NCBI GenBank assembly: GCA_046349955.1
Contig: JAXMBI010000003.1
Coordinates: forward strand, 124,001-188,000
Length of the DNA: 64,000 nucleotides
From: JBGAPH01 sp046349955
Lineage (GTDB): Bacteria > Planctomycetota > Planctomycetia > Pirellulales > JBGAPH01
Reading direction: 5' to 3'
Position 1 is the first letter of the stretch; each line of letters opens with the position of its first letter. The notes beneath the pieces are model-generated. The model made no database searches. It saw nothing but the letters and a program-made list of their open reading frames with translations, and was not told the DNA's origin. Position numbers and translations under genes: made by a program. This document shows, piece after piece, positions 53,186 to 60,572 of this stretch.

Positions 53186-53707
53186 CGACGGCCCCTTGCG
53201 CGAACGTGAGTGGTTTTGAGTCGCGAGATCAAACCAATCTCAGGCCGCCGCGCCAAGAGAAACTGCGCCGCACAAGAAACCCGGGCGAAGTTGGGAGCAG
53301 CAAATCGGCGCTAGATCGCCCTGCGGCGCAGATCGCAGGCAGTCCAGAAGTAGTAAGGAGGGCCGATCGCGGATCGTGTGAGTGCTTGGCCCCACGACCG
53401 GCCCTCCTGAGCCGCCCAAGGGTGTCGCCATCTCGAGCAACACCGGTCGACCGGGGAACTAGCAAACTGTAGGCCGGGGATACCCCCGGCGAGCCCCCCC
53501 GGACGATCGAAAATGGCTCCGCAGGCGATGCGAGCCGCCGCCAACGATCGTTACAGACCGCGCCACCGGCTGCGGCTGCCCGCAGGTTTGCCCCCGCGGC
53601 GCCGACTCGATGCGAGTCGGGCGAGGCGAACGGCTCGGCGGCCGAGCGGCGTATAATGAGTGCGGTCCGAACATCCGTCGTTTGCTCTCGCCCCCAAGGA
53701 GGGCGCC
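53186..53707. other. Intergenic region between divergent secreted-protein genes
   Basis: 522 bases without a credible gene. A consensus -10 (TATAAT 53652-53657, in GTATAATGAG as at ftsH) lies about 50 bases before ATG 53708; AAGGAGG at about 53695 is its ribosome-binding site. The 53400-53600 part is GC-rich and shows no repeats I could support. Confidence 0.55.
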
Positions 53708-54769
53708 ATGATCCGCGTGGGAATTGCCTTGCTGTCGTTGTTGGCCGCCTCCGCGCCGGCCGGAGCCTGGGCCGCCGAGGCCGAAGTCGACCTCGAATTG
53801 ATCACCGACTCGCCGCTGGCGGCCCAGGGGTCGCATCAATGGGTCGAGGCCCTGCGCGAGCTCGGCTTTGCCACGCTGCGAATCCGCGCGGCCCGGGCAA
53901 GCGACGAGCTCAAGATCGACGACTACGGCACTAAAGACCGGCCCCGCTATCGCGTCGTGGGGCGGGTCGCTTCCAGGCAAGACATCCAGCTCCCCGGCGG
54001 CGCCTTTTCAGTTCGCGACCTCACAGGCATCAAGAAGTGGCTGCAAGAGCTCAAGGTCGAAGGCCCCGATGGCGTGCTCGAGGCCAAGAGCGCCCTTGGG
54101 CTGACCGAGAAACAGCTCACCGAGGTCTCGAAGGACCTCGAAACGCCGGTCGACTTTTCGACCAAGGGGCAGCCGGCCGACAAAGTCATCCAGAAGATCG
54201 GCGCCAAGCTGGCCTTCCCCGTCGTCTTGGCCGAAGGGGCCGAGAAAGAACTGGCGGTCGAGGATGCCCGCGTCCGCGATGAACTGCAGGGAGTGGCTTC
54301 AGGCACGGCCTTCGCCGCGGCGTTGCGTCCGGCCGGGCTCGTGCTGCGGCCGCGACGTGTGTCGGGGCGCACCGAGTACCACGTGGAGCCGGTGGGGGAC
54401 GGCGCGAATGGCTGGCCCATCGGCTGGCCGCTGCAGCACTCGCCGCTCGAAACCTTTAAGGCCATGTTCGACATGCTCAACGCCGAACTCGACGACGTGC
54501 CGGTCTCCGAGGCGGTCGAGGCGGTGCAGGCCCGGGTCAAAGCACCGGTCCTCTACGACTACAACGCCATGGTCCGCTACGACATCGATCCCACGCAAAT
54601 CAAGGTTACGTTGCCGGCCAAGCGCACGGCCTATGATTCGCTGCTGCGAAGCGCGCTGGCCAAGGCCAAGCTCCGCCACGAGCTACGGCTGGATGAGGCC
54701 GGCAAGCCGATCATCTGGATCACCACCCAACGCCCGCTCCCGCCGCCGAAGGCGGCCGAGAAGCGGTAA
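53708..54769 (+). CDS. Secreted protein with STN-like repeats
   Basis: 353 aa. Signal peptide MIRVGIALLSLLAASAPAGA. Two segments look like the short STN/secretin N-domain fold: 'DFSTKGQPADKVIQKIGAKL' ... 'VASGTAFAAALRPAGLVLRP' (residues about 155-220) and 'DDVPVSEAVEAVQARVKAPV' ... 'AYDSLLRSALAKAKLRHELR' (about 262-345). STN domains occur in secretins and TonB receptors; here there is no barrel. Periplasmic location and protein-binding role are inferred. A near-perfect AAGGAGG fixes the start. Confidence 0.78.
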   Translation: MIRVGIALLSLLAASAPAGAWAAEAEVDLELITDSPLAAQGSHQWVEALRELGFATLRIRAARASDELKIDDYGTKDRPRYRVVGRVASRQDIQLPGGAFSVRDLTGIKKWLQELKVEGPDGVLEAKSALGLTEKQLTEVSKDLETPVDFSTKGQPADKVIQKIGAKLAFPVVLAEGAEKELAVEDARVRDELQGVASGTAFAAALRPAGLVLRPRRVSGRTEYHVEPVGDGANGWPIGWPLQHSPLETFKAMFDMLNAELDDVPVSEAVEAVQARVKAPVLYDYNAMVRYDIDPTQIKVTLPAKRTAYDSLLRSALAKAKLRHELRLDEAGKPIIWITTQRPLPPPKAAEKR

Positions 54770-54808
54770 GCCCGCTCATCAACGCTCCGGCGGAGAGTCT
54801 GGCTCACT

Positions 54809-54912
54809 CTCCCCGTGGGAGAGGGTGGGGGTGAGGGACCGCGGGGTTCGAGCCGGCGTCGCGGCTTTGTTGCCCGTCACCGACCCTCACCCTGGCCCTC
54901 TCCCACAGGGAG
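54809..54912. repeat. Long imperfect inverted repeat between convergent genes
   Basis: 54809-54837 matches the reverse complement of 54884-54912 at 26 of 29 positions, with 46 bases between. Each arm also contains its own CTCCC/GGGAG hairpin. Such CTCTCCC..GGGAGAGGG elements are common intergenic repeats and may act as a two-way transcript end. Confidence 0.75.
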
Positions 54913-54924
54913 AGGGAACTATGC

Positions 54925-56286
54925 CTAACTCGCCCCGATTGCCCTGCGCCGGGTCACGCGCCGCCAACGGCCGGCGAATTGGTCGGTGAGGCCCCGCACG
55001 TGGGCCAGCGTCAGAGCGCCGAGTTCCGTGAGCTCGGCGTACTCCCCTACCAGCACGAACGCCTCGCGGATCTCGGCCTCCAGATCGGCGCCTACCGCCT
55101 CGGTCTCCTCGGGCATCGCCCACGGCAACCCCGCGAAGCCCCCTTCGAGGTAGTCCATCAGAAGCTGCCACTCGTAGAGATGGACATAGGGGACCTGAAA
55201 CAGCGTGCCGACGCAGAGTGGCCGGCCGTAGCGGGTGATGGGGGGCGAAAGCCGCGCGGGATTCTCGACGAATCGCAGCCCGCGTGCAGCCGCCAATAGA
55301 TCGATCGCGTAGTGCCGCTGGTGCCCCAGTTCGTGCCCTAGCCAGGTGAAGCAGTAGGGGGAAAGTAGCGGCTCGCCTGCCGGCGTGCAGGCGACGTTGA
55401 GCCCGACCACACCGCGCCGCCACGGTTGGCTGAAGGAGCCGAGTCGGCCCCCAGCGCCCTCAGGCAAGCCGAAGCCGCGGATCACCGCCACGTGCTCGGC
55501 GAACTCGCGGGCCACGCCGGGCGCGTTGGCGGCGAGCGATTCAACGAGCGCCGCGGCGATGCCGCCGGCCAGCGGCGCTTGCAAATCGAACCGCGGGCAG
55601 CAGGAGGGCTCGAAGAGCGTGGCTCCGCCGGCGAGCGGCGTTGCCTGCTGCACACGCGGCTGCAGGTCGGGATGCGGATAGCGGAGGAGGCGCGGGTCGA
55701 GCGGTTGGCCGCGCGTCGTGAGCATCCGCAGACAGTCGACCCGCGGGAGCGAGAGGAACGGACGCTCGTCCCCCTGAAGGTGGAAACGGCACTCGAAGCG
55801 GCCGAGATCGAGCTCGATCGCCGCAGCGCCGCGGATCGCGAAGGCGCCGTTGTGCTCGCCGCCGAGCCAAAGGCTCCAGTCGCTGCGATAGAACGAGACC
55901 AGGCCGAACTCGTCGGCGTCGAGGGCGATCCGCCCGCGCCAGGTGGGGCACTCCTCGAGCAAGAGCCCGGCAGCGACGTTGCCGATGTCGAGCAGGCCGG
56001 AGGTGAGGCGCGGATCGCCGAAGGGAGCGGTTGCTTCGTCGTCCACTGGGCCGCCGGGATCGCCGCGCGGCCAGGCCGACGGCAACCGCAAGGCGAGCCA
56101 GGCGTTGCCAGGCCGCCGGCAGTAAGTGGCGACAAGCCGCAGCGGGAGCGAAGCGGAGGCCAGGCGTGCGCGCTCGGTCAACTGGCGGAGCGCCTCTGCT
56201 TGGGCTTCGAGCCACTGCCGGCCACTGGCAACGAAATCCCCCGGAGCGCTGAACCAGCGCGCGACTAAGTCGGACAGGGGCGCCAT
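54925..56286 (-). CDS. HExxH-motif protein, peptidase or possible Fe/2-oxoglutarate-type enzyme
   Basis: 453 aa, no signal peptide. The key stretch is FTWLGHELGHQRHYAIDLLA (His318, Glu319, His322, plus His325/Tyr326), followed about 30 residues later by SPPITRYGRPLCVGTLFQVP and YVHLYEWQLLMDYLEGG. The order HExxH, then an R-x-x-RPL segment, then G-x-L and a helix with His, is reminiscent of the 'HEXXH motif domain' family (TIGR04267-like), some members of which are 2-oxoglutarate-dependent hydroxylases rather than proteases. A plain zinc peptidase remains possible. The N-terminal half (residues 80-230) is beta-rich and unassigned. Confidence 0.75.
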   Translation of the reverse strand: MAPLSDLVARWFSAPGDFVASGRQWLEAQAEALRQLTERARLASASLPLRLVATYCRRPGNAWLALRLPSAWPRGDPGGPVDDEATAPFGDPRLTSGLLDIGNVAAGLLLEECPTWRGRIALDADEFGLVSFYRSDWSLWLGGEHNGAFAIRGAAAIELDLGRFECRFHLQGDERPFLSLPRVDCLRMLTTRGQPLDPRLLRYPHPDLQPRVQQATPLAGGATLFEPSCCPRFDLQAPLAGGIAAALVESLAANAPGVAREFAEHVAVIRGFGLPEGAGGRLGSFSQPWRRGVVGLNVACTPAGEPLLSPYCFTWLGHELGHQRHYAIDLLAAARGLRFVENPARLSPPITRYGRPLCVGTLFQVPYVHLYEWQLLMDYLEGGFAGLPWAMPEETEAVGADLEAEIREAFVLVGEYAELTELGALTLAHVRGLTDQFAGRWRRVTRRRAIGAS

Positions 56287-56457
56287 GAAACCGCCTCACT
56301 CGCCTCTTGCCTGTTGCCGAGCGAGGGAAGGAGGTTGGACTACCTTCTATGGTAGGCAGGCTGGGCGGGACGGTTCAATCTGGAAGGGGTTGGGTATAGA
56401 TTGCTGGCCAGGCCTCAGCGCCCGCACCTTTGCCAATAGATAGTGAGGCTCCTCAAT

Positions 56458-56775
56458 ATGACTTATCTCAAGGTTCGCTGGCTCCACTCGGACCCCACGT
56501 ATCCCATCTGGCTCTACAGTGAACTCGACCAGGAACGCTGGGAGGTTCGTAAGGTCGAGGTGTTCGCCAACGGAGAGAAGGGATTCGCCAGCGACGCGGA
56601 ATCCTTCCACCGGACCGAGTTGGGTTCCGTGCCCACGCCCTCGCCCGCCGAAATCTCCGCAGATGCTGAATTTCAGCTTACGGAGATTTCGCAAGAAGAG
56701 TTCGAGGTCGCGTGGGCTGCGCGACACACGGCTACTGACGACTTGAGATTGACCGAGCCAGACAAAGAACGATGA
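56458..56775 (+). CDS. DUF6881-type small protein
   Basis: 105 aa, cytoplasmic. 'MTYLKVRWLHSDPTYPIWLY', 'SELDQERWEVRKVEVFANGE' and 'SPAEISADAEFQLTEISQEE' fit the DUF6881 pattern as I recall it. Members often stand beside other short genes in toxin/immunity-like loci. The start at 56458 is preferred over 56443 for family fit. It overlaps the next gene by 4 bases (ATGA), so the two are translated together. The local base composition is less GC-rich than the neighbours, suggesting an acquired islet. Confidence 0.78.
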   Translation: MTYLKVRWLHSDPTYPIWLYSELDQERWEVRKVEVFANGEKGFASDAESFHRTELGSVPTPSPAEISADAEFQLTEISQEEFEVAWAARHTATDDLRLTEPDKER

Positions 56776-57161
56776 CCGAACTAACGCCCGCGTCGCGTGC
56801 CGACTTCCTTTCTCGATTCTACGAACTGGCGGACTCTGTCGTCCGCCGTGTCGAACTCAAGTACACCCCAGGTCGACGACTGACCGTTGTGCTTTCAGCG
56901 CAAGACTCCCTTGCCCCTGACGGCTGGTCGAACGTTCGCTTCCTGATCAGCGACGTGAAGGAATTCCAGCTTCGTGAAGGCAAATCGACTTGCGAGGTAA
57001 TCTCGTATGCTTTCCTGATCGAGTGGTTCGACGGCGCAATCGTTCTTGACTTCTCGCCCGAAACCGAGCATCCAGGCGGTATGGAGGAAATCCGCAGATC
57101 GGATTTCTACGTCGCCGGCAAGCAGGCCTTCTGGGAAGTCGGCCCTTACAGCGAAGAATAG
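56772..57161 (+). CDS. Small partner protein of the DUF6881 gene
   Basis: 129 aa, soluble, alpha+beta ('YTPGRRLTVVLSAQDSLAPD', 'WSNVRFLISDVKEFQLREGK', 'FLIEWFDGAIVLDFSPETEH'). The pattern of a beta-sheet with conserved aromatic/acidic residues resembles immunity-type proteins, but I do not recognise a named family. Its end overlaps the convergent uppP end by 16 bases. Confidence 0.7.
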   Translation: MTELTPASRADFLSRFYELADSVVRRVELKYTPGRRLTVVLSAQDSLAPDGWSNVRFLISDVKEFQLREGKSTCEVISYAFLIEWFDGAIVLDFSPETEHPGGMEEIRRSDFYVAGKQAFWEVGPYSEE

Positions 57162-57946
57162 CTCTTCGCCAACTGCCACCCCGCCAACCCCGCCCCCACC
57201 GCGAAGCACCAGTACGCGAACCAGTGCAGCCGGCCCTGCACGAGCCAGGCGATCAGCCAGCGCACCGCGCCGAGCCCGACGACGAACGCCACCACGGCGC
57301 CGGCCAGCAGGTACGACGTGTTGGTATGGAGGCCCTCGCCGGCCCCGAGCAGCTTGAGGAACGACAGCGTGCAAGCACCGGCGATCGCGGGAATGCCGAG
57401 GAGGAACGAGAAGTTCGCCGCCGCTTCGCGCCGCAGGCCGAGCGCGAGCGCCACCGCCACCGTCGAGCCGCTCCGCGAGATGCCTGGCAAAATCGCCAGC
57501 GCCTGCGCCGTGCCGATCAGCAGCACCTCGCGCCACGAAAGTCCCTGGTAGGGCCGTTCCCCCACAGGCCGCCGGATCGCCCACAGGAGCACCGCGCCAT
57601 TGACGATGAGCATCGGCCCGGCCAGCTTGGGGTCTTCGAGCCAGTGTGAGGCGAACTTCTTGGCCGGCAGGCCGATCAGTACCGCCGGGATCGTGCCGAC
57701 GACGATCAGCCCGATCACCCGCCAGTCTTGCCGCACCGCCTGCACGATCTGCGGCCAGAAGTAAACGATCATCGTGGCCAGCGTGCCGGCGTGCAGCACG
57801 ATCTCCACGTCGAGCAGTTCGTGCAATGGGTGGCCGAGGGCCTGAAAGATCGCGGCCGTGAGCACCAGGTGCCCATCGGAGCTAATGGGCAGGAACTCGG
57901 TGATCCCCTGCACCACGCCCATCACGAGAATCTGCAAGAGCGACAT
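57146..57946 (-). CDS. uppP: Undecaprenyl-diphosphatase (BacA type)
   Basis: 266 aa membrane enzyme that recycles undecaprenyl pyrophosphate to the monophosphate for cell-envelope synthesis. Catalytic motifs GITEFLPISSDGHLVL (usual ExxxPVSSTGH, here with ISSDGH) and LPGISRSGSTVAVALALG are present, with eight hydrophobic helices. Confidence 0.94.
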   Translation of the reverse strand: MSLLQILVMGVVQGITEFLPISSDGHLVLTAAIFQALGHPLHELLDVEIVLHAGTLATMIVYFWPQIVQAVRQDWRVIGLIVVGTIPAVLIGLPAKKFASHWLEDPKLAGPMLIVNGAVLLWAIRRPVGERPYQGLSWREVLLIGTAQALAILPGISRSGSTVAVALALGLRREAAANFSFLLGIPAIAGACTLSFLKLLGAGEGLHTNTSYLLAGAVVAFVVGLGAVRWLIAWLVQGRLHWFAYWCFAVGAGLAGWQLAKSYSSL

Positions 57947-58294
57947 GAGAGCTTGGGGCTGAGGGAAAGGAAGAAATCGGCCGCGCGGGAGTTAGCGGCC
58001 TCAGGCGGCGAGCTTTGCCGCGAGAAGGATACCGTATTCTTGGCCCAGCGGCAGACTGGCGCGTTTTCGCGGCTTGTTGTTCGGATCCGTGTGAAGAGCA
58101 AACGGTCCAGCGAGCCGCCGGCTTCACGCCGGCGGTCCCCGATGACGAGGTCCTTCCGGGTGGAAGCGGCGATCACTACCAGCGGCAATGGGTAGCGAAT
58201 CGATCGCGGCTCGGTGCATGAGCTTCGATTCGCTCATTGCGCGGCACGGCGGGGGTAAACCCCGCCGCTCGCCGACTCGAGCCGTGACGCAGCA
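57947..58294. other. Intergenic region with palindromes
   Basis: 348 bases, no gene. It holds a perfect hairpin, CCGCCGGC (58116-58123) with GCCGGCGG (58129-58136), and REP copy B (58246-58272). Confidence 0.65.
58246..58272. repeat. REP-like palindrome, copy B
   Basis: Identical over 27 bases to 40910-40936: GGCGGGG (58248-58254), GTAAA loop, CCCCGCC (58260-58266). Confidence 0.7.
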
Positions 58295-58639
58295 CTACCC
58301 CGGCGGCCAGCCCATGGCCCGGCCACCGAGGAGGTGGAAATGCAGATGGTCCACCGACTGCCCGCCGTCGCGGCCGCAGTTGACGACCACGCGGTAGCCG
58401 TCGGTCAGGCCAAGCTGCGCGGCGATTTGGGGGATCTTGGTCCAGATGTGCCCGAGCAGCGCCTGATCGGCGGCCGACACGCTGGCCAGCGAAGGAATCT
58501 CCTTCTTCGGGATCACGAGCACATGGACCGGCGCTTTGGGGCTCACGTCGTGAAACGCCAGGCAGTGCTCGTCGTCGTGTACGAGCTGGGCGGGGATCTC
58601 GCCGTCGATGATCCGCTTGAAGATCGTCTTCTCGGCCAC
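58295..58639 (-). CDS. HIT-family (HINT-like) nucleotide hydrolase
   Basis: 114 aa. The histidine triad is in SVDHLHFHLLGGRAMGWPPG, and 'IFKRIIDGEIPAQLVHDDEH' and 'HVLVIPKKEIPSLA' are standard HINT segments. HINT proteins hydrolyse adenosine phosphoramidates. Complete. Confidence 0.94.
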   Translation of the reverse strand: MAEKTIFKRIIDGEIPAQLVHDDEHCLAFHDVSPKAPVHVLVIPKKEIPSLASVSAADQALLGHIWTKIPQIAAQLGLTDGYRVVVNCGRDGGQSVDHLHFHLLGGRAMGWPPG

Positions 58640-58663
58640 AGGCAGCTCCTGGCGGCACGCGGG

Positions 58664-58924
58664 CTAGACGCCCAGTTGATCGAGGGGAATGCCTTCGTCG
58701 ACCAGCAGCACGGGAATGCGGTCGAGAATGGGATAGAGCACCTGCTGATCGGTGCGGATCAGGCCGCCATCGAGCGGCATCTCGAGCACCTGGCCGGCGC
58801 GGTTCTTGAGTTGCCGCTGGCCGATCGCGGCGTTGAGCCGAGCCACGAGGCCAGCGTCGGCCAAGGCCAGCGGCGTGCGGTTCTCGGGGCAGACGAGCAG
58901 GTCCAACAGATCAGGGCTGATCAT
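58664..58924 (-). CDS. Trm112-like protein
   Basis: 86 aa from ATG 58924. 'ISPDLLDLLVCPENRTPLAL' and 'YPILDRIPVLLVDEGIPLDQ' match the Trm112/UPF0434 family (activators of methyltransferases in eukaryotes; role in bacteria unclear). Usually there is a CPxC pair; here only one cysteine remains (CPEN), so no zinc is expected. Confidence 0.85.
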   Translation of the reverse strand: MISPDLLDLLVCPENRTPLALADAGLVARLNAAIGQRQLKNRAGQVLEMPLDGGLIRTDQQVLYPILDRIPVLLVDEGIPLDQLGV

Positions 58925-59108
58925 GCGTAGTCGTGGGCAGGAAAAGGTGCGGCGCGGTTCGGGGGCGGCCAAGCGTGGGGCGCGGCAATGCGTGTTCATG
59001 CTCACGCAAGAAAAGAGCCCCCGTTGGCTCAGAACGCCTGGCGCGAAACGAGGATTATAGCCGCTGGGGGCCCTCCGCCTCAAACGGCCGCTCGTTCGTG
59101 GACTTCGG

Positions 59109-59375
59109 TTAGGCGATGTGCCCCACCGCGGCCGGCCGTGCCTGCACGTTGGCCTTGGTGTCGAAGTTGTAGCGGCGGGCTTCGAGCACCAGGAAGAGAA
59201 TGGCGATCAAGAGCGCGGCCAGTGAGAGGCCGAGCATCACGGTGTAGACGTCGGACTTGGCCTTCTGCACGAAGACGCCGGCCGCCTTGGCCTTGGGGGC
59301 TTTCGCCGCCTTCGGGGCCTTCGCCGGCTTGGGCGCCTTCGGGGCCTTAGCCGACTTTGAACCGCGTCGTAACAT
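59109..59375 (-). CDS. Single-pass membrane protein with a lysine/alanine/proline-rich tail
   Basis: 88 aa. Residues 8-32 are a repetitive cationic tail (KSAKAPKAPKPAKAPKAAKA), like histone H1 AKP repeats. A membrane helix follows (VYTVMLGLSLAALLIAILFL), then a short end. Under the positive-inside rule the tail stays in the cytoplasm, where it could touch DNA, RNA or another acidic partner. Its first 29 bases overlap the end of the coiled-coil gene, so the two are a translational pair. Confidence 0.75.
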   Translation of the reverse strand: MLRRGSKSAKAPKAPKPAKAPKAAKAPKAKAAGVFVQKAKSDVYTVMLGLSLAALLIAILFLVLEARRYNFDTKANVQARPAAVGHIA

Positions 59376-60189
59376 GGTCCCCCTCCCGAATGGCGCCCTT
59401 TTGCAGATCCTTGAGAATTTCGGCCACGGCCCGATCGGGCTCGATTTCTGAGGTCACGCGGATGCGGCCCAGGTACTTGGCGCCGTTGTAGACCTCGAGC
59501 GTGTCGCCGGGACGCAGGCCGTCGTCGCTGCCGATGTTGAGTTCGACATAGCGGCCGCCGCGGACGACGTCGATCACGCCTTCCACCTTGACCGGCAGAT
59601 CCGCCACGGCGGTGTCCGTGGGAATGCTATTGGTTTCGAGCAGCTTGGCGTACCTGTCGGCCAATTGCTGGAGCTGCAGGTTGCGCTCCTTCTGCGCCGC
59701 CAGTTCCCCTTCGACCTGGTGGATGTTGTCGGTGAGCGCCACGACCTTGTTGAACTGGGCTTCCCGATCCACGTTGGCCGCGCGGACCTGTGTCCGCAGG
59801 TTTTGCATCTCACCGCGCCAGGCCTCGAGGTTCTTTTGAATCGCGGCGAGCGCCGCGGCCGCCTGGCTGGCCTCTTGAACGAGCTGTGCGCGCTCTTGGG
59901 TGAGCGCGGTGAGGTTTTGTTGCAGCGTGCCGCGCTCCGACTCGAGCCGTGCGAGCGCCATCCGCTTGGCGGTGCGCTCGTTTTCGAGCTCTTGTTCGAT
60001 GGCGGCCTTCTCGGTTTCGAGCTGCGTCTTCTGTTGCTCGGCCTGCGCCAGCCGATCCTTCCAGCCGCCGGGCTTGGTGATCGCCTCGCGGTGGTTGCGG
60101 TTCACCAGCCAGACCCCCATGGCGGAAGCCATGAAGACGATGCTGGCGATGAAGATGCTCACCACCAGCACTTTGCCGAATCTGTTCAT
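59347..60189 (-). CDS. Membrane-anchored coiled-coil protein
   Basis: 280 aa from ATG 60189. One N-terminal membrane helix (VLVVSIFIASIVFMASAMGV), then a long coiled coil (residues about 45-185: 'QQKTQLETEKAAIEQELENE', 'LESERGTLQQNLTALTQERA'), then a small beta-domain ('VKVEGVIDVVRGGRYVELNI', 'GDTLEVYNGAKYLGRIRVT'). The topology puts the coiled coil outside the cytoplasm. Looks structural. The frame is open to ATG 60357, 56 codons upstream, and the promoter at 60407-60436 would fit either start. Confidence 0.8.
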   Translation of the reverse strand: MNRFGKVLVVSIFIASIVFMASAMGVWLVNRNHREAITKPGGWKDRLAQAEQQKTQLETEKAAIEQELENERTAKRMALARLESERGTLQQNLTALTQERAQLVQEASQAAAALAAIQKNLEAWRGEMQNLRTQVRAANVDREAQFNKVVALTDNIHQVEGELAAQKERNLQLQQLADRYAKLLETNSIPTDTAVADLPVKVEGVIDVVRGGRYVELNIGSDDGLRPGDTLEVYNGAKYLGRIRVTSEIEPDRAVAEILKDLQKGAIREGDHVTTRFKVG

Positions 60190-60406
60190 GAGGGCATCTC
60201 GTCCGAGGGAGATCGCAGGCGGCGGCCGACCACCTGAGCAAGACCGCGAATCGGCGGCCAACGGGGCGCACGACCCGCTGGCCAGAAAAGCAAACGCGAG
60301 AACCGCAGCGCCCCGGCGTTCGCGCCACCCCTCGCTGCGGGCAGGCGGACCGGCCATCCCAACTGCCTATTTCCCATAGGGATAGGGCCATGAAATGGAC
60401 CCCGTT

Positions 60407-60436
60407 AGTATAGACAGTGCGGCGCGCAAGTGTCAA
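60407..60436 (-). promoter_or_regulatory. Near-consensus promoter upstream of the coiled-coil gene
   Basis: TTGACA (60436-60431, perfect) and TATACT (60412-60407) with an 18-base spacer on the minus strand. Transcription near 60400 gives a leader of about 210 bases to ATG 60189, or about 43 to ATG 60357. The rest of the gap to lnt (60437-60572) shows nothing. Confidence 0.7.
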
Positions 60437-60572
60437 TTAGCGGCTGTTAATTTCGCCAACCTAGGGGGACGGTGCAGCCTAGGCGAAGGACGCCCATCGC
60501 GGGCGTTGGCGCAACTAATGACCTGCCAATGGTTTCTTGACGGCCGAGGCCGCTCCGATACCAACCCGACTC

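Noticed and set aside
53459..53980. 173-codon minus-strand frame in the gap before the STN-like gene
   Set aside because: Composition not protein-like, overlaps the real gene start and promoter region.
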